Assembly (NCBI RefSeq): GCF_006539505.1
Contig: NZ_BJND01000069.1
Coordinates: forward strand, 1 to 47,759
Direction of reading: 5' to 3'
Length of the DNA: 47,759 nt
Source: Streptomyces spinoverrucosus
Lineage (GTDB): Bacteria; Actinomycetota; Actinomycetes; Streptomycetales; Streptomycetaceae
This document shows, piece by piece, positions 41,108-47,759 of this stretch. The notes beneath the pieces are model-generated. The model was not told where the DNA came from and searched no databases. It saw nothing but the letters and a program-made list of their open reading frames with translations. The position numbers and the translations under genes were made by a program. Position 1 is the first letter of the stretch. Each line of letters opens with the position of its first letter.

Positions 41108-42454
41108 GTGACCGAGGGGATCCCGCGCCGCCAGTCGGCGCCCGAGTCGGCGCCGCGGACCTACCCGCGCAGCCTGCCGATCGTGCCGGTCCGCGCCCGC
41201 GATCTCACCATCGAGGGCGCGTATGGGCGCCGCTACCGCTGCCTCTCGGGCGCCCCACTCAACCTCCCCGACCTGGCCACCCCCGTCGAGGACGACTTCG
41301 TCACGGAACTGAAGCGCACCCTGCCACCCGGACTCGCCGAGGACGCACATGTGCGGTTCTGCGGCCCGTCGGCAACGGAAGCATTCGAGACCGCCGCCTC
41401 CCGCGTACGCGCCGCGACCGGCCGCGCCGACATCGTCGCCCTCACCGGCGCCGACCACGGGATGCCGCCCGACGTGTCGCGGACTGCCGGCGAGACCGGC
41501 CGGCCACCGGACGCCGGTCCACCCTCCCCACAGGACCACCGCTGCCCCTTCGGCATCACCGGCCCAGACGCCGCCGATCTGGCCGCCCGCTGGACCGAGG
41601 CCACCCTCTCGTCCTCGTCCGAAGCCACCAGCCCCGCCGGAATGCTCCTCGAACCCATCCATGGCGAGTGCGGGGTGAACCCCGCGCCCGACGCATGGAC
41701 GCGTGCGACGAGGCAGATCACAGCCGCCCGCTCCATCCCCCTCATCGTCGACGAGAGGCAGACAGGGGTCGGCAGGACCAGTGGCTTCTGGGCACTCTCC
41801 GAGGCCATCGGCGGCAGTCTCCCACTGGCCGCGGTGATCCACCGCGACGCCCTCGCACTCGGCCACCCCATCGCCCCGGCGGGCCCATTCCGCGGCAACC
41901 AACTCGCCCTCGCCGCAGACACGGCAACCCTCGCCCACGTCCGCCAACACCGCCTGGCCGAACGAGTAGCGACGATCGGCTCCCGCATGCTGTCTCAACT
42001 CCGCGCCGCTCTTGAACTCGCCGCTGCCGTTAAACGGGAGTGCCTCCAACGGGGCCTGCTCATCGGACACGCCCGCCGGCACCCGAGTGTCGTACGACTG
42101 CTCCCACCCCTCACCATCAGCAACGAGCAGGCCTCCGCAGCAGTCGACCGCCTGGCCGACGCCCTCACCGAGGCGGCCCGCGCCCACCCCGATGACGGCG
42201 ACCGCCCATGCCACTGCCACAACTGGGTCGGCGCCACCTGTCAAACCGACGCCCCACCTGCTGAACCACTCCCATCACCCCTCAGTCAGAACGCCCCACT
42301 TACCCAGCCCCACCACGCCCCGCGCCTCGCTCAGCCCTGTTCGCAAGCACCCCCAGCCTGTCCCGCACGAGAGCACCACCCGGCTCGTCCCGCACGTGAG
42401 CACCACCGGGCTCGTCCCCCAGAGCCAGATCGACCCCACGAGGAAGCGCCTTGA
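41108..42454 (+). CDS. Degenerate class III aminotransferase-like protein (probable pseudoenzyme)
   Basis: 448-aa open frame related to diaminobutyrate-type aminotransferases: RTYPRSLPIVPVRARDLTIEG, LATPVEDDFVTEL, VRFCGPSATEAFE, MLLEPIHGECGVNPAPDAW, VDERQTGVGRT, AIGGSLPL, PFRGNQLA. The PLP lysine of LSKAIGG is Glu232 (GAG at 41801-41803). By comparison with the family pattern, about 25 residues are missing after CLSGA and about 12 after GFWA, and the C-terminal domain is shortened. D215 is kept. The last ~90 residues are Pro/His/Arg-rich with a 9-residue repeat. GTG 41108 has GGGAG 8 nt upstream (GTG 41102 is also possible). The stop overlaps the synthetase start. Confidence 0.75.
   Translation: MTEGIPRRQSAPESAPRTYPRSLPIVPVRARDLTIEGAYGRRYRCLSGAPLNLPDLATPVEDDFVTELKRTLPPGLAEDAHVRFCGPSATEAFETAASRVRAATGRADIVALTGADHGMPPDVSRTAGETGRPPDAGPPSPQDHRCPFGITGPDAADLAARWTEATLSSSSEATSPAGMLLEPIHGECGVNPAPDAWTRATRQITAARSIPLIVDERQTGVGRTSGFWALSEAIGGSLPLAAVIHRDALALGHPIAPAGPFRGNQLALAADTATLAHVRQHRLAERVATIGSRMLSQLRAALELAAAVKRECLQRGLLIGHARRHPSVVRLLPPLTISNEQASAAVDRLADALTEAARAHPDDGDRPCHCHNWVGATCQTDAPPAEPLPSPLSQNAPLTQPHHAPRLAQPCSQAPPACPAREHHPARPAREHHRARPPEPDRPHEEAP
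42361..42414 (+). repeat. 27-bp tandem repeat at the aminotransferase C-terminus
   Basis: Two adjacent 27-nt units (42361-42387, 42388-42414) differing at 2 positions, in frame, encoding two copies of PAREHHxAR. They lie 36 nt before the IucA/IucC start. Confidence 0.75.
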
Positions 42455-44379
42455 CCACCACCCCCACACCTGACCGCCGTTTCCGCACCCCCGCACAACG
42501 TCGCTGCGGGTCCCACACCACGCCGGCAGCGACGACCACAACCGTCCCCGGACAACAGGGCGGTCGGCAGCAGGCGGAGCGGCTGTACGGCACCGCCACC
42601 GACCTCCTGGACCACCCCGACGCCCACACGGCGGCCCAGGCGGCGGCCGTGGAGAACCTGCTGCGCTGCTGGGTGCGCGAGACCCGCCTCCCCGCCCCTG
42701 ACCACGGCACCCTCCGCATTCCGCTCCCCGCAAGCGGCACAGCTCTGCTCGCCCCCGTGCACTACTGGTCCCGCACGGGCTGCCACCGCTTCGGCCTGCC
42801 GCATGTGGCCGACGCCCCGGAACCGTCCCAGCCCCTCGACGCGGTCACCCTCGCCGCACTGCTCGCCCGAGAGACGTTCGGGAGAGGGACGATGCGCGGA
42901 CGGAGCGAAGGCGCCGACCTCGTCGCGCGTGTCGCCGACTCCTTTCGCCGCGTCGCCACCTTCATCAGCGACCGCAGACAGCGCCCCGCGGACGAACCCG
43001 ACCTCTTCCTGGCAGCCGAGCAGGCACTCCTGCTCGGACATCCACTGCACCCCACCCCGAAGAGCCGCGACGGCCTCACCGAAGCCGAAGCACGCCTCTA
43101 CTCACCCGAACTGCGCGGCTCCTTCCCCCTGCACTGGATGGCTGTCGCTCCTTCTGTCCTCGCCACCGACTCGTCCTGGACCGAGCGTGGCCGCACCGTC
43201 CCCGCGGCCCGGCTCACCGCACACCTGGCCGGAGCCGACCTGCCCCTGCCCGATGGCTACACCGCGCTACCCCTGCACCCCTGGCATGTGCGCGAACTCC
43301 GGCACCGCAGCGATGTCGCCGCCCTGCTCGACGCCGGACTGCTCCGGGACCTAGGGGCACACGGCCCCGCCTGGCACCCCACCTCCTCCGTCCGAACCGT
43401 CTACCAGTCCCACGCCCCAGCCATGCTCAAGCTGTCGCTGGGCCTGCACATCACCAACTCCCGCCGTGAGAACCTCCGCAAGGAACTGCACCGTGGTGTC
43501 GAGGTCCACCGCCTGCTGCGCACTGGGCTCGCCCAGCAGTGGCGGGCCGCCCACCCCGGCTTCGACATCGTTCGCGACCCGGCCTGGCTCGCCGTCGACG
43601 GACCGGACGGCAGCCCCGTACCCGGGCTCGACGTGATGATCCGGCACAACCCGTTCGCACCCACGGACGATGTGTCCTGCGTCGCCGGGCTAACGGCACC
43701 CCGCCCCCACGCCCAGCCGGGCACTTCCACCGGCCGCCCGCAGCCCGAGCGGCCGTCGCAACGGTCCCGGTTGGCCGACGTCGTCACTCGGCTCGCCGGC
43801 CGGACCGGCCGTCCGCGCGGAGCCGTCGCGGCCGAGTGGTTCCTGCGCTACCTCGAACAGGTCGTCCGTCCCGTGCTGTGGCTGGACGGCGAAGCCGGGA
43901 TCGCCCTGGAGGCCCACCAGCAGAACACGCTGGTCCTGTTGGACCGCGATGGCTGGCCGACCGGCGGCCGTTACCGCGACAACCAGGGCTACTACTTCCG
44001 CGAGTCCCGCCGCGCAGAGCTCACCGCCCGGCTGCCAGGCATCGGCGAGCGCAGCGACACCTTCGTCTCCGACGAGGTCACCGACGAGCGTTTCGCCTAC
44101 TACTTGGCGATCAACAACGTGCTCGGCCTCATCGGTGCATTCGGGTCGCAGCATCTGGCCGACGAACGGCTCCTGCTCGCCGCCTTCCGCCGCTTCCTCG
44201 AAAGCGCTGCCTCCGGCCCCGCTCGACTGCGCACGTCGCTGCCCTCCTGCCTCCTCGACTCACCCGTCCTGCGCTGCAAGGCCAACCTGCTGACCCGGCT
44301 GCACGGCCTCGACGAACTCGTCGGCCCGGTGGACACCCAGTCCGTCTACGTCACCATCGCCAACCCCCTCCGCACCTGA
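42451..44379 (+). CDS. IucA/IucC family NRPS-independent siderophore synthetase
   Basis: 642-aa ATP-dependent ligase joining a carboxylate (usually citrate or succinyl-type) to an amine or hydroxamate. Family motifs: LLGHPLHPTPKSR, ALPLHPWH, HPTSSVRTVY, KLSLGLHITNSRREN, LEAHQQNTLVLLDRDG, YRDNQGYYFRES. All parts look intact, so it should be active. The first ~40 residues are Thr/Arg-rich. TTG start within the TTGA overlap with the upstream frame, GAGGAAG just upstream, so its translation depends on that of the aminotransferase-like frame. Confidence 0.93.
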   Translation: MTTTPTPDRRFRTPAQRRCGSHTTPAATTTTVPGQQGGRQQAERLYGTATDLLDHPDAHTAAQAAAVENLLRCWVRETRLPAPDHGTLRIPLPASGTALLAPVHYWSRTGCHRFGLPHVADAPEPSQPLDAVTLAALLARETFGRGTMRGRSEGADLVARVADSFRRVATFISDRRQRPADEPDLFLAAEQALLLGHPLHPTPKSRDGLTEAEARLYSPELRGSFPLHWMAVAPSVLATDSSWTERGRTVPAARLTAHLAGADLPLPDGYTALPLHPWHVRELRHRSDVAALLDAGLLRDLGAHGPAWHPTSSVRTVYQSHAPAMLKLSLGLHITNSRRENLRKELHRGVEVHRLLRTGLAQQWRAAHPGFDIVRDPAWLAVDGPDGSPVPGLDVMIRHNPFAPTDDVSCVAGLTAPRPHAQPGTSTGRPQPERPSQRSRLADVVTRLAGRTGRPRGAVAAEWFLRYLEQVVRPVLWLDGEAGIALEAHQQNTLVLLDRDGWPTGGRYRDNQGYYFRESRRAELTARLPGIGERSDTFVSDEVTDERFAYYLAINNVLGLIGAFGSQHLADERLLLAAFRRFLESAASGPARLRTSLPSCLLDSPVLRCKANLLTRLHGLDELVGPVDTQSVYVTIANPLRT

Positions 44380-44388
44380 TCAACGCCA

Positions 44389-44485
44389 AGTCCCATCACC
44401 CGCAGTCCCATCAAAACCGCAGTCCCTTCACCCGCAGTCCCTACCAGCCGCCAAGTCCCTTCACCCATCAGTCCCTTCACTCACT
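44389..44485 (+). repeat. Degenerate tandem repeat between synthetase and acyltransferase genes
   Basis: Six AGTCCC cores begin at 44389, 44404, 44421, 44436, 44454 and 44470, spaced 15-18 nt, mostly followed by (T/A)TCACCC. The array fills most of the 146-nt gap. No coding frame uses it. Confidence 0.7.
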
Positions 44486-44525
44486 AGGAAGACGCCCCGA
44501 CACCGCCTTCTGAGAGGAGCCCCAA

Positions 44526-45323
44526 GTGCCTCCGACCGACGCGAGCGCCGATGCCGGTACCGCACCCGTCACGGACAGAAGTCCCGGCCCGGGCGAGAAC
44601 AAGGCCACGCCCGAGGACACCGACGCCGAGGACACCCTGGACCTGCGTCTGCCCAGTGAGCTCATCGCGTTCCTCGCCGGGGAGGAGCCCGAAGCGGACA
44701 GCCCATCGCGTGCCGCGGCCTCACGGCTGACAGCCGTGAGGCCCGTGCCCGACGACCTGCTCGACCACGTCGGCGACTGGGGCCCGACCGACACACCCGC
44801 GGGCGTTTTCCAGCTCGTCCCCGTACACGTCGAGCGGGACCTGCCGCTCATCGGCCGTTGGATGAACGACCCCGCCGTGGCAGCGTTCTGGCAGCTCGAC
44901 GGATCCCAGGACGTGACCGAGCAGCACCTCAAGGCGCAGCTGGCCGGCGACGGACGCAGCGTCCCCTGTCTCGGCGTGCTGGACGGCACGCCGATGAGCT
45001 ACTGGGAGATCTACCGGGCCGACCTCGACTCACTGGCCCGCTACTATCCCGCCCGGCCTCACGACACCGGCATCCATATCCTCATCGGCGATATCGCCAA
45101 ACGCGGCCAGGGACTCGGCAGCACCCTGCTCAGATCCGTCGCGAACTTTGTCCTCGACAGACGGCCCGCCTGCGCACGCGTCGTAGCGGAACCCGACATT
45201 CGCAACACCCCCTCCGTGGCCGCATTCCTCAACGCCGGTTTCCGGTTCGCCGCCGAGGTCGACCTGCCTGCCAAACGGGCCGCCCTCATGATGCGAGACC
45301 GGTCCCTACGTCATCTGATGTAG
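44526..45323 (+). CDS. GNAT acyltransferase of siderophore type (IucB/RhbD-like)
   Basis: 265-aa protein. An ~95-residue acidic, disordered N-terminus precedes a GNAT domain: VERDLPLIGRWMNDPAVAAFWQL, PCLGVLDGTPMSYWEIYRAD, GIHILIGDIAKRGQGLGSTLLRSV with the RGxG acyl-CoA loop. This form is typical of N-acyltransferases acting on N-hydroxylysine or similar in hydroxamate siderophore pathways. GTG 44526 with GAGAGGAG 5 nt upstream. Third gene of the siderophore operon. Confidence 0.87.
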   Translation: MPPTDASADAGTAPVTDRSPGPGENKATPEDTDAEDTLDLRLPSELIAFLAGEEPEADSPSRAAASRLTAVRPVPDDLLDHVGDWGPTDTPAGVFQLVPVHVERDLPLIGRWMNDPAVAAFWQLDGSQDVTEQHLKAQLAGDGRSVPCLGVLDGTPMSYWEIYRADLDSLARYYPARPHDTGIHILIGDIAKRGQGLGSTLLRSVANFVLDRRPACARVVAEPDIRNTPSVAAFLNAGFRFAAEVDLPAKRAALMMRDRSLRHLM

Positions 45324-45450
45324 CGCTGTGTCACAGCGTCATCACTCTTGGAACGCAGCCGACGGCGATCCAGTTCCCACTCGGATTCATCGAGTTCGTT
45401 CCAGCGCACGCGGCAATGCGGCCAACCGATCTCGACCGCCCGACCCCGCA

Positions 45451-45602
45451 CAAGTCGATCAACAACCGTTCAACCCCGGAACAAGCTGATCCACGCCCGT
45501 CCCGCCCTGCCCAACCGATCACAACCCTCCCGCCCCGCCCAAGCCGATCCACAACCGTCCCGTCCCGCCCAAGCCCGATCCCCACCGATCCCATGCCGCA
45601 CC
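45451..45602 (+). repeat. Degenerate ~30-bp tandem repeat upstream of dinG
   Basis: Five units of 28-33 nt: 45451-45481, 45482-45511, 45512-45539, 45540-45569, 45570-45602. Each begins CAA(G)-n-(C)GATC and most end CCCGTCCCGCCC-like. The plus strand is extremely C-rich. No unique spacers, so it is not a CRISPR array. Confidence 0.7.
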
Positions 45603-45690
45603 CAACCGAGCAAAAGCACACTCCGCCGCCACCCGTGACCCCACAAACCCTGTTCTTGATCCCACCCCGGCTCCCGGCGTGGTCACCCGT

Positions 45691-45713
45691 TTGTCAGTGT
45701 CGGGCCGTAGGGT
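45691..45713 (+). promoter_or_regulatory. RecA-NDp-type promoter of dinG
   Basis: TTGTCAGTG (45691-45699), exactly 8 nt, TAGGGT (45708-45713), 9 nt before the ATG. It matches the proximal recA promoter in all nine upstream-box bases. No LexA box (GAAC-N4-GTTC) is seen here. Confidence 0.7.
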
Positions 45714-45722
45714 GGTCGAGCT

Positions 45723-47708
45723 ATGACGAAGCCCTCACTCCCCGAACTCCTGCATGCCGCCGTCACAGCCGTCGGCGGTACGGAGCGCCCCGGCCAGGTG
45801 ACCATGGCCGAAGCCGTCGCGGAGGCGATCGACGACGGCTCCCATCTGCTGGTCCAGGCCGGCACCGGCACCGGCAAGTCGCTGGGCTACCTCGTGCCTG
45901 CACTCGCGCACGGCGAGCGTGTCGTCGTAGCGACCGCCACCCTGGCGCTGCAGCGCCAGCTGGTGGAGCGGGACCTGCCGCGCACGGTAGAGGCGCTGCA
46001 CCCGCTGCTGCGCCGCCGCCCGGAGTTCGCCATGCTGAAGGGCCGGTCTAACTACCTGTGTCTGCACCGCCTCCACGAGGGTGTCCCGCAGGACGAGGAG
46101 GAGGGCCTCTTCGACCAGTTCGAGGCGGCCGCACCCACCAGCAGGCTGGGCCAGGACCTGCTGCGGCTGCGGGACTGGTCGGACGAGACCGAGACCGGCG
46201 ACCGGGACGACCTCACCCCAGGTGTCTCCGACCGCGCGTGGTCTCAGGTGTCGGTCTCGTCGCGGGAGTGCCTGGGCGCCTCGAAGTGTGCGTACGGCGC
46301 CGAGTGCTTCGCCGAGATGGCCCGGGAGCGTGCGAAGCTCGCCGAGGTCGTCGTCACCAACCACGCCCTGCTCGCCATCGACGCCATCGAGGGCGCCCCG
46401 GTCCTTCCGCAGCACGAGGTGCTGATCGTGGACGAGGCTCACGAGCTGGTCTCCCGGGTCACCGGTGTTGCCACCGGCGAGCTGACCCCGGGCCAGGTCA
46501 ACCGTGCCGTACGCCGCGCCGCCAAACTCGTCAACGAGAAGGCCGCCGACCAGCTCCAGACCGCCGCCGAGGGCTTCGAGCGGCTGATGGAGCTGGCCCT
46601 GCCCGGCCGGCTCGAAGAGATCCCTGAGGATCTTGGCTATGCGCTGACGGCCCTGCGCGACGCCTGCCGCACGGTCATCTCCGCGATCGGCGCGACCCGC
46701 GACAAGTCCGTCCAGGACGAGGACGCGGTTCGCAAGCAGGCGCTGGCCTCCGTGGAGACCGTGCACGACGTGGCGGAGCGCATCACGCACGGCTCGGAGT
46801 GGGACGTCGTCTGGTACGAGCGCCACGACCGCTTCGGCGCCTCTCTGCGCGTCGCCCCCATGTCGGTCTCCGGTCTGCTGCGCGAGAAGCTCTTCGCGGA
46901 CCGCTCCGTGATCCTCACCTCCGCGACGTTGAAGCTGGGCGGCGACTTCAACGGCGTCGGCGCCTCCCTGGGGCTGGCCCCCGAGGGCACCGAAGGCGAC
47001 GACTTCCCCACGTGGAAGGGCGTCGACGTCGGCTCGCCCTTCGACTACCCGAAGCAGGGCATTCTCTACGTCGCCAAGCACCTGTCCCGCCCCGCGCGGG
47101 ACGGCGATCGCGCGGACATGCTCGACGAGCTGACGGAGCTGATCCAGGCGGCGGGCGGGCGCACCCTCGGCCTGTTCTCCTCCATGCGGGCCGCCCAACT
47201 GGCCGCGGAGGAGCTGCGCACCCGTATCCCGGAGTTTCCGATCCTCCTGCAGGGCGAGGAGACCCTGGGCGAACTGATCAAGAACTTCGCGGCCGACCCG
47301 AAGACGTGTCTCTTCGGCACGCTGTCGCTTTGGCAGGGCGTGGATGTGCCCGGCCCGAGCTGTCAGCTGGTGGTCATGGACAAGATCCCGTTCCCACGGC
47401 CCGATGACCCTCTGATGAGTGCCCGCCAGAAGGCGGTGGAGGATGCGGGTGGCAATGGCTTCATGGCGGTCGCCGCCACCCACGCGGCCCTGCTGATGGC
47501 ACAGGGCGCCGGTCGCCTCGTACGGGCCTCGGGGGACCGCGGTGTGGTCGCCGTACTCGACCAGCGGCTGGCCACGGCTCGCTACGGGAGCTATCTGAAG
47601 GCGTCACTGCCCGACTTCTGGTACACCACGGACCGTAACCAGGTCCGGAAGTCACTGGCCGCGATCGACGCGGCGGCCAAGCAGCAGGAAGCGCAGCCAG
47701 TCACATAG
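45723..47708 (+). CDS. dinG: DinG-type ATP-dependent DNA helicase
   Basis: 661-aa superfamily 2 XPD-like 5'-3' helicase. Walker A QAGTGTGKS (residues 47-53), DEAH box at 237-240, and four iron-sulfur cysteines C113, C183, C189, C195. Motif VI region ends GAGRLVR. It unwinds D-loops, R-loops and damaged DNA structures. Near-leaderless start behind a RecA-NDp-type promoter, which fits a DNA-damage role independent of LexA. Confidence 0.94.
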   Translation: MTKPSLPELLHAAVTAVGGTERPGQVTMAEAVAEAIDDGSHLLVQAGTGTGKSLGYLVPALAHGERVVVATATLALQRQLVERDLPRTVEALHPLLRRRPEFAMLKGRSNYLCLHRLHEGVPQDEEEGLFDQFEAAAPTSRLGQDLLRLRDWSDETETGDRDDLTPGVSDRAWSQVSVSSRECLGASKCAYGAECFAEMARERAKLAEVVVTNHALLAIDAIEGAPVLPQHEVLIVDEAHELVSRVTGVATGELTPGQVNRAVRRAAKLVNEKAADQLQTAAEGFERLMELALPGRLEEIPEDLGYALTALRDACRTVISAIGATRDKSVQDEDAVRKQALASVETVHDVAERITHGSEWDVVWYERHDRFGASLRVAPMSVSGLLREKLFADRSVILTSATLKLGGDFNGVGASLGLAPEGTEGDDFPTWKGVDVGSPFDYPKQGILYVAKHLSRPARDGDRADMLDELTELIQAAGGRTLGLFSSMRAAQLAAEELRTRIPEFPILLQGEETLGELIKNFAADPKTCLFGTLSLWQGVDVPGPSCQLVVMDKIPFPRPDDPLMSARQKAVEDAGGNGFMAVAATHAALLMAQGAGRLVRASGDRGVVAVLDQRLATARYGSYLKASLPDFWYTTDRNQVRKSLAAIDAAAKQQEAQPVT

Positions 47709-47730
47709 GCCGAGCGCAGTGAGAGGCGGG

Positions 47731-47759
47731 TTGGCATGACACGCGATGTGTCATGCCAA
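47731..47759. terminator. Perfect inverted repeat after dinG
   Basis: TTGGCATGACAC (47731-47742) pairs with GTGTCATGCCAA (47748-47759): 12-bp stem, 5-nt loop. It begins 22 nt after the dinG stop and ends at the window edge. It could terminate dinG and any convergent neighbour. Confidence 0.75.

Larger units (their letters stand above)
45324..45722 (+). other. 399-nt intergenic region with C-rich tandem repeats
   Basis: Region between the acyltransferase and dinG. 45451-45602 is a ~30-nt minisatellite (listed separately); the last 35 nt hold the dinG promoter. The remainder shows no coding pattern. Confidence 0.6.

Noticed and set aside
40679..42244. 521-codon minus-strand open frame antisense to the aminotransferase-like gene
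   Set aside because: The plus frame has clear homology; the minus frame is a Gly/Arg/Ala-rich shadow.
45451..45602. CRISPR-like array
   Set aside because: Units are adjacent and degenerate with no unique spacers and no cas genes.
1..47759. tRNA, rRNA genes, insertion sequences or integrase
   Set aside because: No cloverleaf-like sequence, rRNA motif, transposase or integrase frame was recognised. The miaB-start duplication is the only insertion-like signature.

Overview
This window looks like a chromosomal core segment of a Streptomyces species. GC content is very high, third codon positions are almost all G or C, GTG and TTG starts are common, and the gene order recA-recX ... gluABCD/gluRK ... 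miaB-miaA-dapF-rshA-hflX ... IucA/IucC locus-dinG is one I know from Streptomyces (in S. coelicolor, roughly the SCO5760s to SCO5802; recalled, not looked up). I see no rRNA, tRNA, CRISPR array or insertion sequence.

Layout. 0-5.4 kb: AraC-type regulator, AzlCD amino-acid exporter, an alpha/alpha-toroid protein, a DUF3046 protein, an AI-2E-type permease and a polytopic membrane protein. 5.4-7.7 kb: a complex regulatory region and recA-recX. 7.8-10.2 kb: rhodanese, a possible 49-residue protein and a flavin monooxygenase. 10.3-16.1 kb: the glutamate importer gluABCD (minus) divergent from its two-component system gluRK (plus). 16.1-19.0 kb: an orphan TAXI solute receptor, a MazG-like nucleotide pyrophosphohydrolase and a large lipoprotein. 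19.2-21.3 kb: a cassette (PP2C phosphatase, isoaspartate methyltransferase, SRPBCC protein) flanked by two copies of the miaB promoter and start. 21.3-33 kb: miaB, a LigB-like protein, an MT0933-type antitoxin-like pair, miaA, a membrane protein, dapF, rshA, an M1 peptidase and hflX. 33-40 kb: a secreted serine protease lipoprotein, a divergent NMT1/SsuA-type ABC importer with an LLM oxidoreductase, and an APC permease. 40-45.3 kb: a frameshifted remnant and a siderophore operon (aminotransferase-like, IucA/IucC synthetase, GNAT acyltransferase). 45.7-47.7 kb: dinG.

Three points stand out. (1) Near-perfect matches to the actinobacterial SOS-independent DNA-damage promoter (tTGTCRgtg-N8-TAnnnT, 'RecA-NDp', associated with PafBC) lie twice upstream of recA and directly in front of the MazG-like gene and dinG, with a weaker match at the AI-2E permease gene. 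This suggests a local damage regulon. (2) The miaB promoter and first codons are duplicated 2 kb upstream, and the left copy now feeds a PP2C gene, which marks an inserted or recombined cassette. (3) The siderophore-operon aminotransferase has lost its PLP-binding lysine (Glu in its place) and several catalytic segments through in-frame deletions, yet the reading frame stays open and overlaps the synthetase start by 4 nt; each gene junction in this operon also carries its own tandem repeat. Many genes have a -10 hexamer 6-7 nt before the start codon, suggesting leaderless mRNAs.
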